This document shows positions 23,176 through 35,443 of a stretch of DNA of 64,000 nucleotides, piece by piece (within the stretch, counting starts at the first letter, position 1; every line of letters begins with the position of its first letter). The notes under the pieces were generated by a model. It was not told the origin of the DNA. It saw only the letters and a list, made by a program, of their open reading frames with translations, and searched no databases. Location: NCBI GenBank assembly GCA_948099385.1, contig CANUEZ040000024.1:25269001-25333000 (forward strand). The letters run 5' to 3'. A program made the position numbers and the translations under genes. Source of the stretch: Fasciola hepatica (lineage: Eukaryota > Platyhelminthes > Trematoda > Plagiorchiida > Fasciolidae).

Positions 23176-24423
23176 AAGCCTTCGAGTCAAATACGGAGAG
23201 TTTTCATTTCAACCCTACTGACCCAATAAACCTAATCCCAGGCAGACGATTTTCTCGCATATTTACCCATGAGTGCAGTGGAAGGGGGCATATTACATAA
23301 CATCGAAAACCCACTGCACTCTTACGGATAACCGGCAACCGGACCCTAAGGCTTGAATTAGAGAATTACCAAGGGTCTCAGTCTGCCAGGCTTTCACAAG
23401 GCACCAGGCGATGGCGTGTCACTGTCTACCACAAAAATGAAACCTTGAGTTCCCATCATTTTTTACACAGTCGTCGTCAATTTCGATTATTTCGGTCAAG
23501 GTTTCAGTGTGACAGGTTTGTTTTCTAATTTGTGATATGATCAGCTATTTGTCGTAGTTGAGACAACGATTATACAGACCAAAGTTTTGGATTGGTTTTG
23601 GATGGCGGAGGATTTGATTTACTTGCCGATTTACTGCGCGTGTGTGACAGCTCTCACCTACCCAAGTCCTTCACATTAGCATGATACAATTACTTGGTTC
23701 TGGATGCATTACTCTGATTGATTTAGGATGCAAAATGCTGGTCCGACGCTTTTCCGGAGGTAGTTGCCTATGTTCGATCTGCGAAACACAATAACACACA
23801 AGAAACCATGAAGCAGATCTGAGTAAGTGTACTAAAGGGGCCCCGCTTTTTCATCAACTAAAAACCACTAAGTTGGTCTACAGTTGGCCTTTACACTGGT
23901 TCCAGCTGCGGTTCACGGACAACAAACTGTGGGGCTTTGTGCCGCGTAAAAGGGCGTTCGAATCGTTGCATACGTACCCCACGGTATTGCACATCTCAAG
24001 ACAGATTCGTTCAATCATTTGCATTTCCTCTCTTTATTACACTCCTAAATTTGAAAAGTTCACTGATTTCTGTACCTATTGGCTATCCCAACAGAACTTG
24101 GTCCCATTTTTTCTTTGTAATGGAGTTGGGGGAATACGCTGAACCACTACACAATGGATTGTTTCGCATCAGTAATGGAGAAAAACAACGGAAAATTTGG
24201 CTTTTTAACCAGTTTTCTTTTTTTTTACTGACTAATCAGAAAAATGAGTACGTGATTCGGTAAATTTCGAAGGAAACGAAACCGATAAATTTCTCGGCAT
24301 GAAATCAGGACAAGTGTTCAACAAGTGGTATAAGGTAGGAATATCACTGGAATAAGACAACTGAGGTTGCAGGCGGTAAACCGTTATTGTCTGCTTTCTT
24401 TTATGTCTGATCGGGAGGAAAAA
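23176..24423. other. No recognisable gene
   Basis: Two overlapping frames of 89 and 108 codons around 23873-24263 resemble nothing known to me. A small perfect inverted pair GAGTGCAGTGG / CCACTGCACTC lies at 23272-23322. Confidence 0.4.
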
Positions 24424-24680
24424 CACAAACAAAGAGAGTGAGACAGAAAGAGAGAGAGAGCGAGTGAGCCAAAAATGAAAGAAAGAGAGGAGGAAAAATA
24501 CAGAAAGAAGGATATGAAAGTTAAAAGAAAGAACGGGGGAAAAAGAATCAATCATTCAACTAGTCAACGAAAGAGAGAAAGAAGAAACGGAGATAAGAAT
24601 GGGAAGGAAAGAGGGCGAGGATCAAAGAGGAAAGGAAGGAGAAAAAGAGAGAGAAAAAGAAACCCCTACAGAAATAAATA
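24424..24680. repeat. Purine-rich (GA/AAAG) low-complexity tract
   Basis: About 250 bases almost without pyrimidines on the plus strand, from GAGAGTGAGACAGAAAGAGA to AGAGAGAAAAAG. The highly basic and Ser/Leu-rich frames across it are composition artefacts. Such tracts can form triplex DNA. Confidence 0.9.
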
Positions 24681-26874
24681 GAGGACCAGAAAGGAACTCG
24701 CCTCCGACAAACAATTCCGTAAATTGGTATATCCTTCTACCAGCCCAGTGAATTTCACTATACGGAAATCAGTGATTTGCTAGCATTCCTCATTTGCCAT
24801 TGTAAATTTCGCTCATCAGTTTTCATTTTGATAGTTTTCTAAACGTTTCCATCCATACGAAATTTAGTTTTACAATCTACCAATTAGAAATCTGGATAGC
24901 CTACTAGATAAAAAGGGCTTGTTCGGTATTCGTGACCGAATTGTCTTCTGCCGATAAGAGAATTCTAGTAGAGTAGCTTTTCTGTCACGAACAATTACGT
25001 TTCGCCGGAGTCAACGTTATCCCAACAGACGTACTGAGAAAAAATGATACGAATAATACCCTGCAAACGGACTGTTCACTACTTACTTCAGCCTACCATC
25101 ACACTCAACAGTTGAAGCCTGTCATGACATTTCCATTCCGACCACGTAATCAGTCAATCAAAATTTCAGGACTTTTAAAATAGTGACCCAACTGGGAGAA
25201 GATTATTTACAGAACTCGTAATTTGTATTACAGTGATATGTCAAAGAGTAGGACTAGCGAAGAAGCAATGGTGGGCTATTACAGAACAACTGAAATTCTC
25301 GTCTATTCGCAGTGAAAGTTTTGACTACCCCCTTCGTATACAGGTATAGGAAAAATGCGACTAAGGGTAACAGGTGCTGCACTGTGTCATGGTTAACTTT
25401 TAACAATGCAGTAAAATGTTACCGAAATTGATATCGACTGTTCTGCTAAAGAACAAACCATTTTCACGCGTACATTTGATTACTTTTTCTCTTCAACTTA
25501 CCGGATGTAATATTTGGTCTGTGGCAGGTGTTTCACCGTGCTGTTTATTTTCTCTGCCGAATTGTCATGACGTTCCGGCTTATTTCGTACACCATCCTAT
25601 CGTTAAGATTCTGTCCATCATGTGAGCTTAATAGCATCAGGCTGCTTGAGCATATTACCTCACTCGTTCATGTGTTGGTCTTCTCGATAAATTCTTGTAC
25701 ACCATTTCTTTGATGCTTGACAAAGCGAACCACTTCGGTCGTCCGTGCACGAAACTGGAACAAAGCAAACCTGGGACAAGAATATGAGCATCTGAACAGT
25801 ACAAAGCCATAGACATGTATATATTTATTAAGTAGTAGCGTAAGAGTGGTGAAAATTGACGGAGCAAGTGCATCAAGATAAACTGGTAATCGAAATTTGT
25901 TCACGTTTGAGGGTGTACTTTAGTTGGGGTATGGAAGCCCCTCATGTTTTGCTAACGCTCTGGAATCCAAATTGTCGTTTCGTGTTTCACTTTTGATCGG
26001 GGCTTGAACGAGTACCAAGAAGTCAACAATACCGTCTTTGTCTGTCCACCAGCACGGGGCTTTTCTATCAACTAGAATGAGAATTTGTTAGCAGTCGTTT
26101 AAAGAATGCATATGGGAACACCTATTTCTAGCCGTCAATCTTCGGCTTTTTTCAAAATCTCCGAGAGTCCAGTATTTCCATACGATAGACCATTCAGTGA
26201 TCCAGATCCAAGAGTAAGTCGCATTCATCAAGCAATCGAGACAAACGTACCACTCAATATGATTACGGAGTGCGCTCATCATATTGCCCTACTCAAGAGA
26301 TTGGAACAGATAGGCAGTGCGACCAGAGTAACATTAAAGATGCTCACATGTCCGAAATTTTCTTGATAAGTAATCATTACCGATTTTAAAAATCAACTTC
26401 TGAAGTACTTGATTTTGTCTACGAAATCCAAGCCTCGAGAAAAGGGAACAAGAAAGTTACTAGTAGTGAGCTGAATATTACCACGTCAAATGATAGAGAC
26501 AGCCCAGTGATGATCAGCGAACTGCCCAGTAGCCCCCTTTTGGTACACGGATTCAGTCAGATGACATCACGTGATGTTTCGCTCCTAGCTCAAGATATGC
26601 ATTCGGTCGTCTGACTCAAAGCCTCCATTTTGCGTTTCCAAGGGTAGTTTCTATGGCTCTGGGATTCTGCACCTACAAAAGCCCAGTTTTTACAACCCTA
26701 CAGGAAGCAGATTTTGAAACAACTCGAATCGGGTGAGTTCAGATTGTCTCAATCCCGTAAGACACCGTACAGTCAATCCGAAATGTCAATATTCTTCGTG
26801 GGATCGAACTTCGTCGAAAATTCTCACACGTGTTTGCGCGCTCGATAGAGTAACATGCACTGTTCGCCAAAAAG
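24681..26874. other. No confirmed gene
   Basis: Apart from the candidate frame at 26106-26366 there is nothing I can name. Frames around 25416-25904 on both strands overlap and look random. Confidence 0.4.
26106..26366 (+). other. Candidate coding segment, function unknown
   Basis: An 86-codon frame whose composition looks more protein-like than its surroundings: SPVFPYDRPFSDPDPR followed by IHQAIETNVPLNMITECAHH and LLKRLEQIGS. It is mostly polar and helical-looking, with no low-complexity sequence. A possible splice donor GTAAGT follows DPDPR at about 26213. I recognise no family. It could be an exon, a fragment of an unknown transposon protein, or chance; an overlapping minus-strand frame of 64 codons shows how easily open frames arise here. 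Confidence 0.25.
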
Positions 26875-26888
26875 CCCCCCCCCCCCCC
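26875..26888. repeat. Poly-C run
   Basis: Fourteen consecutive C, the longest homopolymer of C or G noticed in the window. Its length is likely to be uncertain in sequencing. Confidence 0.95.
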
Positions 26889-27023
26889 TTGAATAAACTG
26901 AGCTGCTAACTCCCCATGCCACTAGATCGGAATATTTCAAACAATGCCAACGCAGCGAACTATTACCTGCTAAGAAGGTTACACACTCGCACACATTTGT
27001 GTACTTTACTGTTCAAAGGACAA

Positions 27024-27790
27024 CATGCCGATCGGTTCTTTGAGTTCACGCGATGCTCAAAAAACAACGTCATCTGATATGCAGTTAGAGGGTAAGGATC
27101 AGAGAAGACGCCACCAGATAACCAAGTAGTTAGGTCTTTCAAAACCGACAGTCAGCAGATCGACCGATCATGAGTCCAGTTAGTCGTGTTCAGCAGCCGT
27201 GTTGGGCAACCTATCAAACTATCCAGCCTCCATCCGTACTTTGTATCGTCGAGAAAACAAACACGGATTTCGATCAAGGACGCGTATTCCCGTCCCACTA
27301 TTGATTGAACGTCACCGAATTTTGTGTTTGGAGTGAGCGATGAATAGATATGTTTGAAGAGATGAACAATGGAAACCGATCATTTGGGCTGATGTATCAG
27401 TATTCTCGTTATTCAAACATGACCGTGGAAAGTGTGTTTGTAAACGTATTTCTGAAGCTACTGAAGGTGGTATGATTACAACAGCAATGCAGTGCAATGG
27501 GGATTTAGTGAATAATTGAGGAACCTTCTGGTAGGAAGGTCGGGATGAGGTGGTATTTCAAGCCAGTATCACTAATGATCACGTTTACTTAGAAGTCCTG
27601 ATCGGACACATCTTGTTACTGTTGAGCACAACTGCTAAAGCAATTTTCCAGGACGACAATGCGCCTTTGCATTGTTCCCTTTTCGCACGCCAGTTTCACA
27701 TGCATTGGGATAGAAAAATGCCGCCTTGGTCCCCGACATTGATCCAGTTCGATTTCCGAGCTACTCTGCATTTACCTATTCAGCACGCGT
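27024..27790 (+). mobile_element. Tc1-type transposase relic, copy A
   Basis: Degenerate Tc1/mariner-superfamily transposase. Seen in order: helix-turn-helix remnant LGLSKPTVSRST near 27135-27170; YPASIRTLYRRENKHGFRSR and LLIERHRILCLE (27215-27330); DEQWKPIIWADVSVFSLF with the first catalytic Asp codon at 27391-27393; FQDDNAPLH with the second catalytic Asp at 27655-27657; and a damaged PPWSPTLIQFDF where the third catalytic region should be. Reading requires several frame changes and crosses stops, so it is inactive. The stretch 27192-27691 is virtually identical to 41994-42493, while both sides of that block have diverged from the other copy. Confidence 0.85.
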
Positions 27791-29767
27791 TGTGGTTGGA
27801 AAAATCAAATTTCCAGAGCCATGTCACAAGAACCATTTTTTTGAGCACTCTATTTACATTCATTTCAAAAAGAAATTAGTCCTTTCTTCTTTGTTGCCGA
27901 AATATTTGTTCACCTGTTGAATTTTTGAAGATAAGGTGACACAAACAGAATAATTAATTAAGCGGCAGACACAAGTGTATTGTCAATGTTTACAATGCAC
28001 TTATTTCAGTTTTCTTTCGAGAAAGTCTTCATTTGCGTGCTACTTTCAACTTAATCCTGGACTACCTGGGCTAGAGAAGATAATAGAATAACAACTGTGA
28101 TTAAGTTTGGGAGTTTGGGTGGAGGTGTTTTTGCGTGATCATCCAATAACAGTTACCACTTTGTTGCATGAATAAAGTTAATTACTTTGTTTGTTTACAA
28201 TACTGTGTAGTATTTCCTAGGCACTAACGGCATACTCACAAGACAGCCGTTGAATGCGACACATCTCCGTTGCACAGCCCATTATTTCGTTACTTAAAAC
28301 AGTTCCGTTGTTCACTTCGATAAAGAGCTAATTAATCTATTTTACACCCGTTTTGAGTGCACTGTCTTTTTAGTGATTATTTCGATACTACCATATTAGC
28401 ACATCAGCAAATAAAATGACGTGCATGTCTTTAGAACTATGGGGACAGTTTTGGTTACAACAGTTTAGCGGTTACACACTGCAGTGCCTTGACGATTGCA
28501 TTATCAACACCTGAACTATGTCCGTTGCCAACGAGTAAACCTTCACTACGTTGCAACAGTATGCTTTTCATTGATATCATATGGGTAGTACATTGTCACT
28601 GATAGTAATTGTTGTCAGAACCTCAAAGTGTTTTTTTCTCACTTCCATGTCAATCAATCAGGCTACTGTGTGGTAAGTTTCGGTCAAATCCAGACTTTAC
28701 TCACAGTGGGATTTTGTAATAACTCACTTTGTACCAGCAGGAAATCATATACTTGGGGTAGCGACTCAAGAGGAAAGTACTTCAGAGGCTGAAATGCAAA
28801 TGTCCATGGGATTTGAAGATTGCCTTGACGGATGAATTGGACCACAAGCCACAAGTGACAATGAGAGGCTTGGTAGTGAGCTACTATATCCTCTCAAGGT
28901 AACTCAACCACGTACAAATGTGTGACCGTTCAAGACCAGTCACTCTATTCTATTCGCAACACATTTGGATGTCAACGAAGGATCTCACCAATGTACAACT
29001 TTTTGATTATTTCGAAAGGGGGCTTCTCTTGACAATGCAACAATGTGATTTTCACCAAGTCTGCATCACTAAAAGGATGTTAGAACTTTTCACTGGGAGA
29101 AAACAATAACAGGGCTTTGCGCAGAGATAATTTAGATCTGTTCACTACAGTATGACTAATGAATGTTTACGTAACAGAATGCCATAGAAGTCTTGCTGGC
29201 TACATGCCCAATGCGCAAGCATACACGGAAATTGATGAATTGTTTGAGGACATTGGGCGCCACTTCATGGCTCAACAGGCCTTAAACACGGAGCTGTTCT
29301 AAGGCGACTGTGACGTTACATCGGTTTCGATTAGTTGCAGAAAATGATCAGTTCCGAAAGGCTTTGGGAATATAATTTCTCGACCATTTACTCTGAGGTC
29401 TAAGTATGTATGTTCGGTTCATGGGTTTTATGGTTTTGGTGCATCATGATACACTCGCCGAATTTCGTCGAATTCAAAGTTTACTTATTTTTGTTTTCCG
29501 CTGACTTCTTTAAAGCTACAGTTGGCCGAACCACCTCTGATGTATCACCCTTGAAGAAGGGCATCCAACCTACGAAATGCACTATCAGCTCATATAATAG
29601 ACGAGGAGAACCAGGTGGCGTGCGAGGTAGTGACTTTTCAATCCAAAGTCCAAGACTACAGGAGCCAAAACATGCAAGGGAGGGTTTCGGTTCCAAACTT
29701 ACCTGAAGACTAACCTATAAATATTTAGAAATTTATCAAAATTCACAAAATCATCTGTAACTGAGGC
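27791..29767. other. No gene named; a few protein-like fragments
   Basis: Frames such as 28918-29109 (LTNVQLFDYFERGLLLTMQQ) and a stretch at 29175-29304 reading YMPNAQAYTEIDELFEDIG then RHFMAQQALNTELF look protein-like but match no family I know. At 29548-29590 TTGAAGAAGGGCATCCAACC then TACGAAATG resembles the hairpin often seen near PLE 3' ends. These may be parts of an unidentified element between 28.7 and 29.7 kb. Confidence 0.3.
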
Positions 29768-30135
29768 ACCTTCCCACACCGAATCATTTAGATAGCGGAA
29801 TCGAATGGGCTATGCTTGTACGGAAGCAAATCAATATTTTTTTTTGGGGAATTCCACTTGCATTGTTCACATCGAAAAGTCGGACGCCGCGAGCTGGGAT
29901 CAAACCGACGACTCTCCGCGAAGCGGGCAAATGTCCTACCAGCTGAGCCATCGCAGTCCGAACAGCCCGGTGTGAATAACACTAGTGAATAATCGATAGT
30001 GCGCGAACCACCTTTCCAATGATACACAGTATCTATCCTGGTTCTAATCATTAGGCTAGCCTCGTCGGTCATTTCCCAATGGGACGAACAGCACACAGAT
30101 GAACGTGATCCATCGGACATTGAAATATATTTAGA
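29768..30135 (-). mobile_element. tRNA-derived SINE, family 3
   Basis: The minus-strand head at about 29895-29970 has A box TGGCTCAGCTGG, a stem CCGC/GCGG, and B box GGTTTGATCCC, followed by AGCTCGCGGCGTCCGAC and a body. The 5' extension reaches 30135 (AATGTATTGTTGGCACG marks the junction with the next copy). A 152-codon open frame runs through it by chance. The 3' part of the element recurs on the plus strand at 30148-30262. Confidence 0.7.
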
Positions 30136-30262
30136 GAATGTATTGTTGGCACGATTCCGGCTCGCGGCGCCCGACTTTCCGATGTGAAGAATGCAAGTGG
30201 ATTTTCCAAAAACATACGATTCAGGCTCCTCGTGCCAACAATACATCCTCTCAATATTTATT
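30128..30262 (+). mobile_element. Truncated SINE family 3 copy, inverted
   Basis: The plus strand begins just after the B-box position of the family (GGCTCGCGGCGCCCGACTTT) and continues with the body GAAGAATGCAAGTGGA. Its outer ends AATGTATTGTTGGCACGA and TCGTGCCAACAATACAT form an inverted repeat of about 20 bases, so the piece could fold as a hairpin. Confidence 0.6.
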
Positions 30263-30454
30263 TATCTATTTTTATTACTTGCCTGTGCATACGTTTAGTG
30301 CAACAGGTGTACCTCATTGCCTTTAAGACACACTAAGCCACCACCAATCAGATTGGAAGACTTGAAGTGGAGAATCATTTAAGGTTTCGATAGGTCAGGG
30401 GTGCTAACGAGCCGAACGACAATGGAATGCTTTCTACCACCAAAGTGACCAGCT

Positions 30455-30525
30455 GTGACGGGGATTCGAACCCTTGAACCCCGAGGTGGTAAGGAAACGC
30501 TCTAAACCAACCGATCAACGAGAAT
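30455..30525 (-). mobile_element. tRNA-derived SINE head
   Basis: The minus strand has GTTGATCGGTTGG (A-box-like) and a perfect B box GGTTCGAATCCCC 40 bases later, followed by CGTCACAGCTGGTCAC. No acceptor stem closes, and the locus sits next to other SINEs. Confidence 0.6.
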
Positions 30526-31979
30526 TTTCACTGGGGACCGCAGAAACAGCTTGTTTTCCTCTGTTCCCCTGAGGGTTAATAACCTGATGTGCGAACTCAT
30601 TGGAAATCCAACGATTTCAGCTCTGTTCAAGACCATGTGCCAACTTTTTCGGTAAGTTAGAAAGCATCCGGGAAATCATATTTTGTGAAGTTTTTCCCTA
30701 CTTAGGCCAAAGCGGATGGAAAGTATTTGTTCAACAAGTGAGTCATTCTTCCCGTGTCATTTATCTGTATGAAAACCTTGGGATACCTGTGATCAAAGCA
30801 AGACATTACCAATAAGGGATTATAATATTTCACGGTGGATTTCATTTAACATCACCGTTTGAGGCGTCGAGAAACAGAAATAGAGTACTTTCAGTAAACG
30901 CCGTCTCATTATCCCAGTTTTTACTACCAAATTCCAATATGCTTCCAATCGACATTAGATTTTGCCCAATAGCTGCTGGTGATTGTGTTTTTCGTAAGCT
31001 GAAAAGGTAGCATTTGACCTTCGATCTTCAGGTTAGAGGCAAACGGAATCCTCAGATATAAGCCTCAGCTAAAAGGCTTGTTGCTAAAAACTCATCCTTG
31101 ACTACAGTTCCACTGCTGCATCATTATACGGTAAAGCATTCTACTGAAAATGTGATCGTTCTCCTCTCTCCCCATTACATTAAGAAGAGAAATTCGTAGG
31201 TTTGTGACACTCCGCGACAACCATAGACCAGCGGTAAACCAGTTGTTTACGTCTTCAACAAAATTATTGAAAGTCTACATGAACGATTAGATCCCAGAAG
31301 CGGAAAGACTGTCACCGAGGCGGATGTAGAGGAGATCGCCACGTATTTTCACTGGTCTGTCACTAATTCTGATGAGGAGATTGTTCTGCCCCCGAACCAT
31401 ACAATGTTCTTATCACAAAACAGATCAGTAATACAAGATGGGTGGTGATCATAACCAAAAGCTAACACAAAGACGTATTGACCCACTTGTTATTCATAAG
31501 CTGCTCTTCTTGCTCGTTAGTCTGGTTACAACCCCAATTGATCGATTCGGCTCCGATCGATTCGGACAACAGATGACCACCGATTTGGCTATCTCCCTGC
31601 TTTGCTGTCTCCAGTCCTGTTCTTGATTCCGAACAAGCGATGACGTGTTGTTGGCACTCCAGGCCATCAATCTGCCTCACTGAATTCAACTTTGCCGTCT
31701 GTTTTCGACCGGCAAAAGTATACTGTTTGGTAAACGAAACAAGCCGTCCATGGACGATTTGTTTGTTAATATCCTCACTGTTTCATCCAGTAGTTTTCTG
31801 GCTACAATCCGGTCATTTCTAGACGTCTTATGTAGTCGGAGAAATTTAGAAACGCGACGAGACAGGTAGCTGCCCTCCTGACTCCCTCAAGCTTAGTCTA
31901 TTCCGAAGCTGCACAAGAATATGTAATGACAAAGCCGTACTCATATCAAGTACGCATATGATAAGTAGGTGGCCTACAG
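30526..31979. other. No gene; possible LINE fragment
   Basis: At about 31275-31400 a plus-strand frame reads LDPRSGKTVTEADVEEIATY followed by FHWSV, which resembles the segment between endonuclease and reverse transcriptase in CR1-like LINEs. That is weak evidence. Otherwise only short frames (75 codons at most). Confidence 0.3.
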
Positions 31980-33720
31980 AATGCTTTGTAGGATAGCTTT
32001 TTGGTTGAACGGCGCATCGTACTAAAGATTCGCCCTACCGAGGCACACACTCTACATACATAATCAAGGAGTCCGACACCAAACCCTGCAGATCACGATT
32101 ACGATCTATCGGGAGCTGAAAACGACGTAATCGCTTGTAGATGTACTTCGCTAGATTCATTCGTAGGGTCAACGCGTCTCGATCTTCCTGCCGAATGGGT
32201 CCCTCCGCATCAGAAAGAATATTACGCCACAGCTTTCGGTCAACCTCGTGAAATAGAAAGGGGACGTGAAAACCGTTTGGATTTCACAGATGAGAGCTAG
32301 CTTCAGCAAAGCATGGAGAATTGACCCCTGGTAAACACCATTGGATGATAAATAGCACCACGATATGAGTTTAAAGACTGTGACCACAACTCACCTTCCT
32401 CACAAGAAGCCTTCAATCCATCACCGTAAAGAATCAACTATCCCTAATAACAGATACATCTGGAAGAGATGGCCTTCCAGAACTTCGCCGTATACGTTGC
32501 TGAAATCCCCGAAGCTTACGTCTGCTGGATATCCTTCGGTCTTCGTTTCAGTCCAGTGCTCATGAACCAAGAGAAGATTTCATTGGAAGCAAAGGGTTTT
32601 ACAAAAATCCGACCTGTTCGGGGCTGAACACGTGTCGACAATGTTAGTTCTGTCGTGCTTGTTAAGCTGACGGCACAGGTGAGGCTACAGGAGGTTATTT
32701 AACAGGATCAGTCTCGTGGTCACCTTTAGGAAGCATAACCACAAAAGGCTCCTTTCCAATCGCCCAGTACTTTCCCAACTGTGAATGATGTGTTTAGGTC
32801 ATTGCTAATGGATTAGGATATCACTTCGGCGAGTTCGCGTAGTACCAAAGAATAAATTCTGTCCAGACCGGGTGACTGACAGGGCCTACAAGGTTTTGGT
32901 TGTCTCGTTAATTTCTGCACTGGAAAATAACGAAACAATATGTCGGATTTAGTACTATCGAGAGGGGTGACTATGGGTCCTCAGTAGCCGACTCTGATGC
33001 AGTGTCATCCCGGAGTATCAGAGTTAGCAACTATCTCATTCTCAAGCATAGTAGGTATACCGCGTGCCGTGCTCGTGTGTCGTTTTAGATATGCGAACAA
33101 ATGGTTTGGTACCTCTCCTCAAATCTGCAGCACTTGGCCAACTTTGTGGCCGAAAATTTGTTAGTATTCCGTCTGTCAAGTTGTTAGGTAATTTTACCAT
33201 GCCTGATACTTCCTACTGAGAAGGCGTCGGAGTTCTCCGTCAAATGGCTAGTATCGCGTTTTCTATGAAGCCATCTAATTCCGGATAGGTTCACACACAT
33301 TCTTCTGTAGAGGTAAAACACATACTCCCAATGCAGAAATCAGGAGAATCCAGCCAATATCAGATACGTTAAAGTTGTCTAGAAGCAAGCACTAACCAGC
33401 AGTCGTTCATCGAATCATGGAGTCCAGTACACCCTGTTTTTCGGCAGCAGGCTTGCGGCAGATGGGTTAAAGCACCACGTAGACGCTGTTCGATGGTCTT
33501 ACTACGCACCACAGTGCCTCTCTATATCTCTACCAGTGAATACGTGTACCGAGAAGGTGTACTGGAACTCTGTTGTGCAAGCACATAGCAATTACTTCTC
33601 CATCTCTTATACGATCCCTCTTCACACGAAAGAGTGCATATTCAGGTATAGCAATCTCCATATCTGGAACTTCCTCCGTCCCAATCAGATCAATGATGAA
33701 CGGGGTTCTGGTCAACTTTT
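31980..33720 (-). mobile_element. CR1-like LINE relic (endonuclease and reverse transcriptase)
   Basis: Non-LTR retrotransposon on the minus strand. From 33715 down: VPDMEIAIPEYALFRVKRDR and GEVIAMCLHNRVPVHLLG match the APE-type endonuclease (acidic patch, then LFRxDR, then variable region). LLDNFNVSDIGW at 33388-33353 fits the GDFNxPxIDW motif. Near 32850-32740 come VGKVLGDWKGAF and VVMLPKGDHETDPV, the start of the reverse transcriptase. At 32336-32310 NGVYQGSILHALL stands for the SGVPQGSVLGPLL block. The YADD block is not recognisable. Many stops and frameshifts show an old dead copy. Family is judged CR1/RTE-like by motif style; a finer name is not possible by eye. Confidence 0.75.
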
Positions 33721-34980
33721 GGGGCCCTCAGCTCGTCCCATAAATTCAACAGTCCCCATGGGCTGGAAAGAAACAGATTGGTGGATAGCTTAGATTGGCT
33801 CGTAGTTAAACGGTGTTCCATTGTTATATACCGACAGTGCTCGTCAGAAGAAGAAGAAGGGGCAGTTTTGCCAAAGCAGCTAAGGCCTCCTCTGCACTAT
33901 ACGAAAATCCCGTATATAAAATCCTGTCTCCCCTTTTTGCCTGTGCCTCTAAAGATCTTATGCTTCCTGGTTCCGCTTCTGTCGGTCTTCGAGAAAAAGA
34001 CCCCTGGAAAGTCAAACGGGCTCCCTTTATAAACAGTACGATTGCCCGAGAACTGCTCATGCTTTTCACTGTTGCTGAGCACGACTTCCGGAGGCCGTAG
34101 TTGACAGGTCTCATGGATGTTACGCATTCCGAATAGAGCTCTTTCATGATCAGTCTTGGTTGTTTCAGATCAAGATTCAACTTTTCTTGGTAAAACAACA
34201 CGATAGGTTCTGGGATGTCAACTGTGAAGAAGCAATGATGGCAGCAACTTCCTCTGTCCAAGAGCAACTTCGTTCCATTTATTCACCTATTCTAGAGTAT
34301 CCGCTTAGAGGCTCTCCTAATTCAGGAGTTTTGTAATCAATGTTTTAAATGTTGCAACATTTTCTCCTATTGTTAACAGAATTCCAAAGTTGCGATACAG
34401 CGTGACTTACGTTGGGAATGTTTTCACTGCATTGCAAAGTGGTGCAAATTGGAAAACAACAATGTTCATATAGGTTCACGTAAAAAAAGTTCGACAAATA
34501 TAGAGGAAAAAAAGGGTCAATGGGGGCCACCGCGGTACTAACAAGTTAAAAATAGCTCTATCTACTAACACAATTCAGGTTCTCATCGACACATGGCAGT
34601 AGCCTCGGCAAACCTCAATAGTCTGGTATCCTTTGACCCACGTGAATGACTCGAAACGCAGAATTCCGGTCAACTGGATGTGGCGTCATAAAAAAATAAC
34701 GCGCGACGGCCGACGACGGGATCGCATGGTTTCAAACGTTGTTATCAAACGTTTGACCTGACCCTGATTGCGTCATGAAAAGTTGGATCCCATTTGGATT
34801 ACGTTCAATCACTCTGTTACATAAGTGTTGCTCTGTTCAACCCATACAGGTCGCTCCATACCTACATGGATTGGACCAAAGCTAGTAGACTTGGACTACA
34901 TCACTCAAACGGAAGTCACTGCTGACATCCGAACACAAATCCGCTTTGAAGAGCTCCAGTGACAACCTTACTAGTTAATT
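33721..34980. other. Upstream region of the minus-strand LINE; open frame of unknown role
   Basis: The minus strand has a 147-codon frame (33824-34267) ending in a leucine-rich stretch, lying just 5' of the LINE endonuclease. It could be a decayed first ORF or leader of that LINE. Three plus-strand frames overlap it, so it may be chance. No motif was recognised. Confidence 0.25.
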
Positions 34981-35250
34981 TTGTGCCCTGACAAGAAGTC
35001 CGGAGCCGTGAAGAAAGGACGGAATAATTATGAGGAGATGGAAAGTGTTCCCGAAGATCGGAGCAAGTACGTACGCGAAGATAACCGTGTTGACTCTATA
35101 GAACTGGAACAATGGATTAAGACAGAAATAGAATGTCTACCAGAAGGTCCGAGGGCATAAGCTCAGTCGAAATTGACAGATACCGAAATCTCGTTAGTGG
35201 TCAGCATGTTAACACCTGGTCGGTACCGAGCCCAAGGCTTGTGAAGACAG
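34980..35250 (+). mobile_element. PLE N-terminal fragment
   Basis: The plus strand reads KKGRNNYEEMESVPEDRSKY and then EQWIKTEIECLPEG, followed in a shifted position by LTDTEISLVVSML. The latter resembles the start of PLE polyproteins (L-T-x-x-E-x-x-L-L-x-K-G-L). It lies 0.4 kb before plus-strand PLE RT sequence, which supports the call. Moderate to low confidence because the PLE N-terminus is poorly conserved. Confidence 0.45.
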
Positions 35251-35373
35251 AATCTCTTGCGTGAGGATAAAGGATCGATTGCGTGAGTAAATAGGATGGG
35301 AGAAAAATATTATCACGCGGTGTTAGGTTTCAACGTACTCAGGCCTGATAGCTTGCACCAGTGGGACCAGTGA

Positions 35374-35443
35374 GATATTATATATATATATATATAAATG
35401 TATATATATATATATATTAGATATATAAACATATATATATATA
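35374..35443. repeat. (AT)n-rich microsatellite
   Basis: Interrupted AT/TATA repeats of about 70 bases. Confidence 0.95.

Noticed and set aside
24232..24681. Basic Lys/Arg-rich frame on the plus strand and Ser/Leu-rich frame on the minus strand
   Set aside because: Both result from the purine-rich low-complexity tract.
24815..24845. Minus-strand CTGATGAGCGAAA resembling a hammerhead core
   Set aside because: There is no room for stem II between the two core boxes.
28150..28175. TTTGTTGCATG, like the end of a flatworm spliced-leader exon
   Set aside because: No GT donor follows the ATG and the upstream leader sequence does not match the known pattern.
29788..30246. 152-codon minus-strand frame
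   Set aside because: It runs through a tRNA-derived SINE including its promoter boxes; openness is by chance.
29895..30525. Genuine tRNA genes at the tRNA-like segments
   Set aside because: Boxes A and B are good but acceptor stems do not pair and the sequences continue into repeat bodies, so they are SINE heads.
31365..31395. CTGATGAGGAGATTG as a ribozyme core
   Set aside because: No GAAA box follows at a suitable distance and no stem I partner exists.
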